Assembly: GCA_905116865.2 (NCBI GenBank)
Contig: CAJHNH020005011.1
Coordinates: forward strand, 180,727 to 244,726
Source of the DNA: Candidula unifasciata
Taxonomy: Eukaryota; Mollusca; Gastropoda; Stylommatophora; Geomitridae
Direction: 5' to 3'
DNA length: 64,000 nt
Part shown: positions 37,484 through 47,394 of the stretch, piece by piece
Position numbering within the stretch: position 1 is the first letter of the stretch
How the letters are laid out: each line of letters opens with the position of its first letter
Program-made: the position numbers and the translations under genes
Notes under the pieces: generated by a model
What the model saw: the letters and a program-made list of their open reading frames with translations, nothing else
Told to the model about the DNA's origin: nothing
Database searches by the model: none

Positions 37484-39145
37484 ACAATAGAGGCCACTCA
37501 TGTACAATAGAGGCCACTCATGTACAATAGAGGCCAGTCATGTACAATAGAGGCCACTCACGTACAATAGAGGCCACTCATGTACAATAGAGGCCACTCA
37601 TGTACAATAGAGGCCACTCATGTACAATAGAGGCCACTCATGTACAATAGAGGCCACTCATGTACAATAGAGGCCACTCATGTACAATAGAGGCCACTCA
37701 TGTACAATAGAGGCCACTCATGTACAATAGAGGCCACTCATGTACAATAGAGGCCACTCATGTACAATAGAGGCCACTCATGTACAATAGAGGCCACTCA
37801 TGTACAATAGAGGCCACTCATGTACAATAGAGGCCACTCATGTACAATAGAGGCCACTCATGTACAATAGAGGCCACTCATGTACAATAGAGGCCACTCA
37901 TGTACAATAGAGGCCACTCATGTACAATAGAGGCCACTCATGTACAATAGAGGCCACTCATGTACAATAGAGGCCACTCATGTACAATAGAGGCCACTCA
38001 TGTACAATAGAGGCCACTCATGTACAATAGAGGCCACTCATGTACAATAGAGGCCACTCATGTACAATAGAGGCCACTCATGTACAATAGAGGCCACTCA
38101 TGTACAATAGAGGCCACTCACGTACAATAGAGGCCACTCACGTACAATAGAGGCCACTCACGTACAATAGAGGCCACTTACGTACAATAGAGGCCACTCA
38201 CGTACAATAGAGGCCACTCACGTACAATAGAGTCCACTCACGTACAATAGAGGCCACTCACGTACAATAGAGGCCACTCATGTACAATAGAGGCCACTCA
38301 TGTACAATAGAGGCCACTCATGTACAATAGAGGCCACTCATGTACAATAGAGGCCACTCATGTACAATAGAGGCCACTCATGTACAATAGAGGCCACTCA
38401 TGTACAATAGAGGCCACTCATGTACAATAGAGGCCACTCATGTACAATAGAGGCCACTCATGTACAATAGAGGCCACTCATGTACAATAGAGGCCACTCA
38501 TGTACAATAGAGGCCACTCATGTACAATAGAGGCCACTCATGTACAATAGAGGCCACTCATGTACAATAGAGGCCACTCATGTACAATAGAGGCCACTCA
38601 TGTACAATAGAGGCCACTCATGTACAATAGAGGCCACTCATGTACAATAGAGGCCACTCACGTACAATAGAGGCCACTCACGTACAATAGAGGCCACTCA
38701 TGTACAATAGAGGCCACTCACGTACAATAGAGGCCACTCATGTACAATAGAGGCCACTCATGTACAATAGAGGCCACTCATGTACAATAGAGGCCACTCA
38801 TGTACAATAGAGGCCACTCATGTACAATAGAGGCCACTCATGTACAATAGAGGCCACTCATGTACAATAGAGGCCACTCATGTACAATAGAGGCCACTCA
38901 TGTACAATAGAGGCCACTCATGTACAATAGAGGCCACTCATGTACAATAGAGGCCACTCATGTACAATAGAGGCCACTCATGTACAATAGAGGCCACTCA
39001 TGTACAATAGAGGCCACTCATGTACAATAGAGGCCACTCATGTACAATAGAGGCCACTCATGTACAATAGAGGCCACTCATGTACAATAGAGGCCACTCA
39101 TGTACAATAGAGGCCACTCATGTACAATAGAGGCCACTCATGTAG
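37484..39145 (+). repeat. 20-bp minisatellite, about 83 nearly identical copies
   Basis: The unit is tgtacaatagaggccactca, with very few substitutions. C-for-T variants (cgtacaat) cluster at about 38120-38280 and 38660-38725. It starts about 190 bp after the 37105 exon. Confidence 0.97.
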
Positions 39146-39465
39146 TGGACTTCATCTGGACATCAAACAGTCATATGGAACACTAGGTTTTGCTTACATT
39201 TGTCATGGAAATACTCATCGTGTGTGAACTGTTTGGAAGGCTTGTGCTGCCTTCACACACCAGTGGGAAGATTTGAAGCGTCACCATCTCCCTGGCGTCA
39301 GGCTCTTATTGTCACAGGGTCAGCATTGTCCTGTATGCAGGACCCAGTGTTTCTAGCACACAAAGCAGACACTCGTATGCTTGCACATACACATATTTCT
39401 GTCACCAGACACACACACATACATACACACACACACACACAACTGTCACATAATGCTTATAACCA

Positions 39466-39720
39466 ACAGTTGTTAAGTGTGTTATCAACACAACAGCTGT
39501 TAAGTGTGTTATCAACACAACAGCTGTTAAGTGTGTTATCAACACAACAGTTGTTAAGTGTGTTATCAACACAACAGTTGTTAAGTGTGTTATCAACACA
39601 ACAGCTGTTAAGTGTGTTATCAACACAACAGTTGTTAAGTGTGTTATCAACACAACAGTTGTTAAGTGTGTTATCAACACAACAGTTGTTAAGTGTTTTA
39701 TCAACACAACAGTTGTTAAG
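39466..39720 (+). repeat. 27-bp minisatellite, nine copies
   Basis: The unit is aacacaacagttgttaagtg plus tgttatc, directly followed by a 39-bp array. Confidence 0.9.
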
Positions 39721-39958
39721 CAGACATGATCAGAACCCTTTGTTAACAAGTAAACAGTGCAGACATGATCAGAACCCTTTGTTAACAAGTAAACAGTGCA
39801 GACATGATCAGAACTCTTTGTTAACAAGTCAACAGTGCAGACGTGATCAGAACCCTTTGTTAACAAGTGAACAGTGCAGACATGATCAGAACCCTTTGTT
39901 AACAAGTGAACAGTGCAGACATGATCACAACCCTTTGTTAACAAGTGAACAGTGCAGA
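39721..39958 (+). repeat. 39-bp minisatellite, six copies
   Basis: The unit is cagacatgatcagaaccctt plus tgttaacaagtgaacagtg. Confidence 0.9.
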
Positions 39959-39979
39959 AGCTCAACTAGATTATTATGG

Positions 39980-40145
39980 TCTGGAGAGGATGGTGTTGCT
40001 AGGAGTGACCAAGGGATCTAGTCGACATTCTAGACTCAGAGGAAAATCAAAATGGACATTTCACTGGCTGCTGAAGATGAGGATGAAGCACTTTTGGGAA
40101 TGTTCTGAGTGCTGTGATGTCAGGTCAGATAAAGACTCATCTAGC
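39980..40145 (+). repeat. Copy of an unclassified dispersed repeat
   Basis: It contains actcagaggaaaat, ggctgctgaagatgaggat and gagtgctgtgatgtcagg. The same order of blocks, diverged, occurs at about 62940-63085. No coding content or ends could be defined. Confidence 0.45.
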
Positions 40146-40730
40146 GAGTGTCTGTGAGTACGAAGAAGACTGATGAGTTTGTGCTACAATACCCAGGTAC
40201 TATACCATGTATGATTGTCTTGAAATGAGGCTAGGCTACAATACCTAGGTACTATACCATGTATGATTGTCTTGAGATGAGTTTATGCTACAATACCCAG
40301 GTACTTTACCATGTATGATTGTCTTGAGATGAGTTTATGCTACAATATCCAGGTACTTTACCATGTATGATTGTCTTGAGATGAGGCTAGGCTACAATAC
40401 CCAGGTATTATACTATGTATGATTGTCTTGAGATGAGGCTAGGCTACAATACCCAGGTATTATACTATGTATGATTGTCTTGAGGTGGCTACAATACCCT
40501 GATATTATTCTATGTATGATTGTCTTGGGGTGAGGTTATGCTACAATACCCTGATATTATACTATGTATGATTGTCTTGAGGTGAGGTTTTGCTACAATA
40601 CCCAGGTATTATACTATGTATGATTGTCTTGAGGTTATGCTGCAATACCCTGATATTATTCTATGTATGATTGTCTTGAGGTGAGGTTATGCAACAATAC
40701 CCAGGTATTATACTATGTATGATTGTCTTT

Positions 40731-40957
40731 GTTAACACTTGAAGCGTCATGGAAGTCTAGAGAGAACAATAATGGAGGGGTATATGCCTGGGAAGAGAGG
40801 AAGAGGAAGGCCAAGGAGAAGATGGGTGCAGGATGTGGCAGATGATCTCCAGATGGGTGTATCAGACGCAGGACATCTTGCTCAGGATAGGAAGGTTTTC
40901 CGGAGGGTTGTTATGGCAGCGAGGTTCCGCGAGGGACATGCTACTGAATGAATGAAT
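40731..40957 (+). mobile_element. 3' end of a non-LTR (LINE) retrotransposon, 5'-truncated
   Basis: The open frame from 40739 encodes SLERTIMEG, GKRGRGRPRRRWVQDVADDL and LAQDRKVFRRVV. This is the C-terminal tail common after the reverse transcriptase of several LINE clades, RTE-like ones included. The frame stops with TGA inside the (GAAT)n tail. The sequence gattgtctt flanks it on both sides (40721-40729 and 40958-40966), though this is also part of the host repeat unit. Confidence 0.75.
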
Positions 40958-41056
40958 GATTGTCTTGAGGTGAGGTTATGCAACAATACCCAGGTATTAT
41001 ACTATGTATGATTGTCTTGGGGTGAGGTTATGCTACAATACCCTGATATTATACTA

Positions 41057-41882
41057 TACTAGCTGTACCCGGCCACGCGTTGCTGTGGCGTAATTTGACT
41101 ACATGGAAAATAGAGAACATAGAAATGTGTCTTCCCTTCACGCTAGCGATGTACAGAGCAACAGCTAAACCACAGCTAATAAAACTGGTTACAAAAGTGG
41201 TTATTTGGTTATCACATGCTAAAGCTGTTTGTATTTTTATAGGAGACGGAAGTAAAGCTACAACTGTACTTGTAAATAACAAAGTAAGTCGTAAAAAATA
41301 GAAAAGCGGAGGTAGCGTTAGTAAAATATAAACAAATTAGGTAATGAGAACTTGAAAATCACGTGTAAAGCTCTTTAAGTTCTCTTAAATTTAAGTCATT
41401 ACCCCCCTCCCCTCCCCTCCTCCACCGACTACTGCTCTCTCCCTTTTCGAAGGATTTGAAAATCACTAACTGGCGATATTTTGTTGTTGCTGTAACTGAC
41501 ATTGACATCCCTGTCCATCTGGACTAAAATAAGGAGCAGGAATTGTAAAAGGTAGTGAATAGGGCTAGTGAAATTTTTACCACATCATCCTTCAAGTACC
41601 AGTACAACTACTAAAATAATGTCACTGCTATCTGTGTTACCATCGGAGTAGACAGAGTCGTGAGCCAGAAGATTTGGTTCCGCATGGCTAGTGCTGTCGC
41701 CACAGACTGGTCAGGTTAGGATGTATAATTTCACTTGCCGACAGAAGAACGCCATAACCTTACCGGCGGTCTTCACATGAGAGCACTTTGGTGTAACAGC
41801 CCAACCACAAACTATTACTGCTGCTGCTACTTTAAGTGGGTAAAGCAGTTACTGTGACTTAAAGCTCTCTCAGTTAATAGTT

Positions 41883-41915
<33 letters not shown>

Positions 41916-43056
41916 ATTCACCGACAAACTCTTTCCCACATTGAAGTAGTTGGGAGGGAAAAAAAAAAAAAAACACTTTGAAAAGCAAATGAACACAGGA
42001 AAAAAACACCATAATTAGGAAATGAACGCCATTGTAAACAGCACAGCTTAAAATTCCAACACAGATGAAATAACTAAATCTAAATGAAAATAAATGAAAA
42101 TCTATAAAATTTCAGCGTAACCATGCAATCGGAAAGTTTAACAATGCAATCATAAGTATGCAAAATGGTCCAATTTAATTATCAAATGGTTTACCCATTT
42201 ACTGGTTTTATTTTTTTTTAAATATTAAGGCAACATGGCTAGTGCTGTCACCACGACAGAGCAGATGAGGATATTATTTTAGTCCGGGGTAAAAAAAAAA
42301 AAATTAACTACTGCGGATTCGAACCCAGGTCTACCGCACTTGAACCCAGTGTTCTAACCATTCGACCAAGCAGCCACTTAATCGGAAAAACGAAAAGAGA
42401 ACACAACTATTAGACATATGTGTCCCTACCACTGTGTCGCGATTAAAACACAATTCAAAACCGCAGGCAATTGTTTTCTCGTAGACAGATACTCCAGATA
42501 TGTTAATGAAATAGAAATCGCACGTGTCTAACACAGTTAATGAAGTTAATGTCGCATTCACTGTCTCCCCCGACGTCGAGATAGTCCTCGATTGCCCCCC
42601 CCCCCCTCCCCTCCCCCCTCCCCTCCTCCTCCCCCCCCCCCTATCGAAGGTTGTTTGAAAAAAAAAAGAAAATAGAAATCGTGTTTAATATCGTTATTGT
42701 GGCAAATATAGAGATAGTCTTGTTTGCTGTACCACGACCTACTCTATGTATTAGTATTAGAGAAGGCGTTGGCTGCACGTATAACTCGCCGGCGAATGGT
42801 AAATACGGCGCATGCGCAATTACTAACGTGGCTATAATTAGAAATCACTAAAGTTATAAATATTAGTTGCGTATATTTTGGCATTAATTGTGGTCACCTA
42901 TCTCTAACAGTGACAGGTTGAATTTCAAACCACGACGGTTCAAAATCCGGTATCACAACAAACATATCCTGAAAATTTCAGCTAAATCGGTTCAGTAGTT
43001 TCCGAGTCTAAAGGGGTGAAACAAACACACAAACATTGATTTTTATATATATAGAT
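41057..43056. mobile_element. About 2-kb non-coding insertion in the 52-bp array
   Basis: The array breaks after tatactat and resumes at atgattgtcttgaggtgagg. The insert starts actagctgtacccggccacg and ends acaaacattgatttttatat followed by atatagat. It holds poly-C tracts (41886-41913; 42594-42640), A runs and a tRNA-like segment on the minus strand. No protein is recognisable. As I recall, similar terminal sequences recur in dispersed repeats of many invertebrates, but I cannot assign a superfamily. It may be composite. Confidence 0.55.
42311..42375 (-). other. tRNA-like (pol III promoter-like) segment
   Basis: On the minus strand, tggtcgaatgg (42358-42368) matches an A box and ggttcgaatcc (42315-42325) is a perfect B box. 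The acceptor and T stems do not pair properly, so this is a tRNA-derived SINE head or tRNA pseudogene and not a functional tRNA. Confidence 0.55.
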
Positions 43057-44850
43057 ATGATTGTCTTGAGGTGAGGTTATGCTACAATACCCAGCTATTA
43101 TACTATATATGATTGTCTTGAGATGAGGCTATGCTACAATACCCAGGTATTATATTATGTATGATTGTCTTGGGGTGAGGTTATGCAACAATACCCAGCT
43201 ATTATACTATATATGATTGTCTTGAGATGAGGCTATGCTACAATACCCAGGTATTATATTATGTATGATTGTCTTGGGGTGAGATTATGCAACAATACCC
43301 AGCTATTATACTATATATGATTGTCTTGAGATGAGGCTATGCTACAATACCCAGGTATTATATTATGTATGATTGTCTTGGGGTGAGGTTATGCAACAAT
43401 ACCCAGCTATTATACTATATATGATTGTCTTTGGGTGAGGTTATGCAACAATACCCAGGTATTATACTATGTATGATTGTCTTGAGGTGGCTACAATGCC
43501 CTGATATTATACTATGTATGATTGTCTTGGGGTGAGGTTATGCAACAATACCCAGGTATTATACTATGTATGATTGTCTTGGGGTGAGGTTATGCTACAA
43601 TACCCAGCTATTATACTATGTATGATTGTCTTGGGGTGAGGTTATGCAACAATACCCAGCTATTATACTATGTATGATTGTCTTGGGGTGAGGTTATGCT
43701 ACAATACCCTGATATTATACTATGTATGATTGTCTTGGGGTGAGGTTATGCAACAATACCCATGTATTATACTATGTATGATTGTCTTGAGATGAGGTTA
43801 TGCAGCAATACCCTGATATTATACTATGTATGATTGTCTTGAGATGAGGTTATGCAACAATACCCAGCTATTATACTATGTATGATTGTCTTGAGGTGAG
43901 GTTATGCTACAATACCCAGCTATTATACTATGTATGATTGTCTTGGGGTGAGGTTATGCAACAATACCCAGCTATTATACTATGTATGATTGTCTTGAGG
44001 TGAGGTTATGCTACAATACCCTGATATTATACTATGTATGATTGTCTTGGGGTGAGGTTATGCAACAATACCCAGCTATTATACTATGTATGATTGTCTT
44101 GGGGTGAGGTTATGCAACAATACCCAGCTATTATACTATATATGATTGTCTTGAGGTGAGGTTATGCTACAATACCCAGGTATTATACTATGTATGATTG
44201 TCTTGAGGTGGCTACAATACCCTGATATTATACTATGTATGACTGTCTTGAGGTGAGGTTATGCTACAATACCCTGATATTATACTATGTATGATTGTCT
44301 TGAGATGAGGTTATGCTACAATACCTTGATATTATACTATGTATGATTGTCTTGAGATGAGGCTATGCTACAATACCCAGGTATTATACTATGTATGATT
44401 GTCTTGAGATGAGGCTATGCTACAATACCCTGATATTATACTATCTATGATTGTCTTGAGATGGGGCTATGCTACAATACCCTGATATTATACTATGTAT
44501 GATTGTCTTGAGATGAGGCTATGCTACAATACCCAGGTATTATACTATGTATGATTGTCTTGAGGTGGCTACAATGCCCTGATATTATACTATGTATGAT
44601 TGTCTTGACGTGAGGTTATGCAACAATACCCTGATATTATACTATGTATGATTGTCTTGAGGTGGCTACAATGCCCTGATATTATACTATGTATGATTGT
44701 CTTGAGGTGAGGTTATGCAACAATACCCAGGTACTATACTATGTATGATTGTCTTGAGGTGGCTACAATACCCAGGTACTATACTATGTATGATTGTCTT
44801 GAGGTGAGGCTATGCTACGAAACCCTGATATTATACTATGTATGATTGTG

Positions 44851-45089
44851 CAAGATCCTCTTATGGGTTCATTTGCTCCAATTATGAGGTGGGTGTGGGG
44901 GGTGGAGATTTAGAATTGACCCAGTGGCCCCTAAGCAAGTAGGTGACTCCTGAAGGGCTTGCAGAAATAAAATGAGTTGGGCCTAAAAAGTGCACATATG
45001 TCGATATGTTTGTTGTTGACTGCTCCGAGATAGTTTATATGACCATTGATGTGTTTGTCACATGTTTGACTGCTCCGTCATGTCGCCAG
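44851..45089. other. Unique intron sequence before the 45090 exon
   Basis: It includes a G-rich stretch (gtgggtgtggggggtggaga) and a short duplication of tttgactgctccg. Nothing else is recognised. Confidence 0.45.
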
Positions 45090-45269
45090 ATTGTCTACCT
45101 GCATGGCCAGACTGATCTGGTTGTACTGAGTCCCAAGTGGTTAGGGGTGGATGTGCTAGGCGCCTTGCTGTCACATGACAGGATCATCCAAGCTCGGATA
45201 ACCGGATGCTTTTCTCTGGATGAGTTTCAATTGATGTATCCAGCCATGGATGCACTTAGTTTGCTGCAG
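45090..45269 (+). CDS. DAPK1: DAPK1 exon: COR domain
   Basis: The exon is 180 bp, phase 0 both sides. It encodes IVYLHGQTDLVVLSPKWLGV, then VLGALLSHDRI and FSLDEFQLMYPAMDALSLLQ. The human counterpart contains DVLLLDPRWLCTNVLGKLLS and DIQRLVPDSDVEELLQ, so hydrophobic spacing is kept while identity is moderate. The acceptor is atgtcgccag and the donor is cag/gtaatg. Confidence 0.92.
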
Positions 45270-46640
45270 GTAATGTTTTGAAGTCAACTGTATTCATCTT
45301 TATCATCATCGTTCTTCGTCACATTTGGATGTCTGTAGCTGATAGGATGTTTTGATGTTAAGATGTCAGGTATCATTGAAAATGTTATACTTGTGTTTTG
45401 ATGTTAAGATGTCAGGTATCATTGAAAATGTTATACTTGTGTTTTGATGTAATTAGAGTGACTGCAGTTTGTTATCTTGTTACTGAAATGGCTATCCCAT
45501 GTTTTTAACTGTGTGGGTTCATTCAGTTGTATTGGTTCATTAACTTTTGCATCAGAGGCCCAATGGGGGGGGGGGGGGGGGGGGGTGTAATATGATTTTG
45601 ACTTAACAAATGCAGCACTTTAAAACAAACCACACAACTGCAGCTGATGTCCAACATACACATATCATACATAAAATTAAACATAAATGGATAAGGATTA
45701 ATATTAGCATACTGCTACAACAAACATTTATACTGTTAGTTAGCATTTAGTAGAGAAAACAATGACTTAGTTTGAGAGGTGAGCAAATTATGAACAAGTT
45801 TTTTCCACTTACCCAGAAGCTGATCCCAAAATTCTTGATATAGTATATCCAAAATACATCACAAAGGAAGGTACACCACTTATAAGTATGCACAGCCAAT
45901 ATTAAAGCAAAATGTGCAATAGTTTTTGTTGCATAGCAATTTTAATAACACTACCATAACACTTCAAAATATATTCTCCAGTGGCTCAAACAGTGACATT
46001 TCTAAAAACAATTGAATTCCTCACATAGAAAAAACTATAAAGGCACTGTAAACATGTCAACCTGTTCATAGATATTTATCTATGGTTTTAGATTATATGG
46101 ATAGTAGTACTAGAAGCGCTGACATTTGGACTAGCTGTTGTCGCGTTATGAGGTGCTTCTCTTGTGTTGCCATCGCAGAATTAGTCAGTTTTTGTCCTCT
46201 TAGCAGGAGGTAAATTATGCACATATCCTCATCAAAACTTGACTCGTCAATGGTTTGCGGAAATTTCACGTCGCTACTATCAGTATCCAACTCCACATTA
46301 CTTTAATCGATCCACTGTTTTATCAAATTTGATGATTCTAAAGCAGTAAATCGCTTTGATGGGCGTGAAGACGATGACTGATCAGGCATATTGTTTTCAG
46401 AAAATTGTTTGGTAACGTAGTAGACCACACAAATATCAATTTAAAGTGTAAAAAACTCACCAGACCCAAACGAATGCACTCCACGTGTGTTCACTACACA
46501 CTTGAGAACCCGAAAGGAAGTTTAAATTGAGCGATTCGCGTGTAATTACCGATAAGTGGTAAATTAAAAACTGTCACATGTCATGCACTGTTTGGGCCGC
46601 CAAGTAGAAACAAATTAGCGCGTGATGCATTCCTTGGGAC
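45270..46640. other. Mostly unique intron sequence with poly-G and a possible transposon relic
   Basis: A segment with ttttgatgttaagatgtcag is duplicated at about 45345-45440. A run of about 21 G lies at 45565-45585. The remainder is AT-rich to about 46300, then of mixed composition. The only protein-like sequence is the minus-strand relic at 46093-46389. Confidence 0.5.
46093..46389 (-). pseudogene. Possible N-terminus of a piggyBac-type transposase, broken
   Basis: Reading the minus strand from 46389 gives MPDQSSSSRPSKRFTALESS and so on, one in-frame TAA, then VELDTDSSDVKFPQ and SSFDED before the frame loses character and ends at 46093. An RFT-like start followed by an acidic Ser/Asp run resembles piggyBac-family transposase N-termini. 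No catalytic region or convincing terminal repeats were found; ggcccaa near 45557 and ttgggcc near 46592 are only weakly suggestive. Confidence 0.25.
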
Positions 46641-46646
46641 TCAAAG

Positions 46647-46932
46647 AGGTAAGTTGTTGTGTGGATTCATTCAATTGTTGTCTCAACAAATGTTGTATGA
46701 GTTTATTCCATTGTTGTATCCCAACAGGTATTGTGTCCCAACAGGTGTTATGTGGATTCATTCAGTTGATTTGTGCAAGCAGGTGTTGTGTGGGTTCTCC
46801 ATTGTTGTTTCCAAACGGGTGTTGTGTGGGTTCATTTTATTGTTGGGTCCCAACAGGTGTTAGGTGGATTCATTCAGTTGTTGTTTCTAAATGGGTGTTG
46901 TGTGGGTTCATTTTGTTGTTGTGTCTCAACAG
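46647..46932 (+). repeat. About 40-bp repeat, six to seven copies, of an exon acceptor
   Basis: Units read gtgttgtgtgggttcattt, tgttgtgtc and caacag, with variants. The last CAACAG/GTGTTG is the true acceptor of the 46933 exon. Earlier units keep AG/GTGTT or GG/GTGTT at the matching place. Confidence 0.85.
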
Positions 46933-47139
46933 GTGTTGGAGGCCCTAGAACTGTGCACCTCATGTGAGGTGGATGGAGATGTAGAATATGAATTTCCTTG
47001 CTTGAATTTTGTGGAAGCTCTGGAAGGCCTTTGGCTGCGGGATGACAAGCGGTTCCCAAACCCAGTCTATGGGGGAATCCGACTCTACACCAGCTTCCAA
47101 TCTGGGGCACAGCTCAAATATTTGTTTCCTCGCATCCAG
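46933..47139 (+). CDS. DAPK1: DAPK1 exon: COR domain
   Basis: The exon is 207 bp, phase 0 both sides. It starts VLEALELCTSCEVDGDVEYE, then FPCLNFVEAL and PVYGGIRLYTS, and ends KYLFPRIQ. Human DAPK1 has ILDAMDICAR, VDVPALIKTD and VYGGVRIVPVEHL. The real acceptor (gtctcaacag/gtgttg) is the last of a short series of near copies of the same junction upstream. Homology to the human ILDAMDI start decides which copy is used. The donor is cag/gtatgt. Confidence 0.93.
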
Positions 47140-47394
47140 GTATGTTTCACTGTTTTGTGCTAAACTCACTTTGCTGTTCAGTTGTACCAGAGGTCAGAGT
47201 CATGATTGCCTGCTCTGGTGGTGAAGTCACTGGGTGATGATGATGGTGGTGGCTGGGGCAAGTGCAAAGGTCCACACGTTCTAAAATATGAGAGGAGTGT
47301 TTCTCTAGTTTAGCGAGAGACAGCAGATTCATGGGTTTTGCAAGACCTGTGTGTGACTATTCGCTGAGGGTCCAGTCAGTGCCAGTCTGTGAGA
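47140..47394. other. Unique intron sequence with ATG/GGT-rich stretch
   Basis: A short gatgatgatggtggtggctg stretch lies near 47235. Nothing else is recognised before the 17-bp array. Confidence 0.45.

Larger units (their letters stand above)
40187..44850 (+). repeat. About 52-bp minisatellite, interrupted by two insertions
   Basis: Units contain ttgtcttgaggtgaggttat, gctacaatacccaggtatta and tactatgtatga. A shorter form lacks part of the second block (gaggtggctacaat). About 50 units remain outside the two insertions at 40731-40957 and 41057-43056. Confidence 0.93.

Noticed and set aside
41080..41301. 73-codon frame in the 2-kb insertion
   Set aside because: No recognisable domain; chance length for this composition, with an overlapping frame on the other strand.
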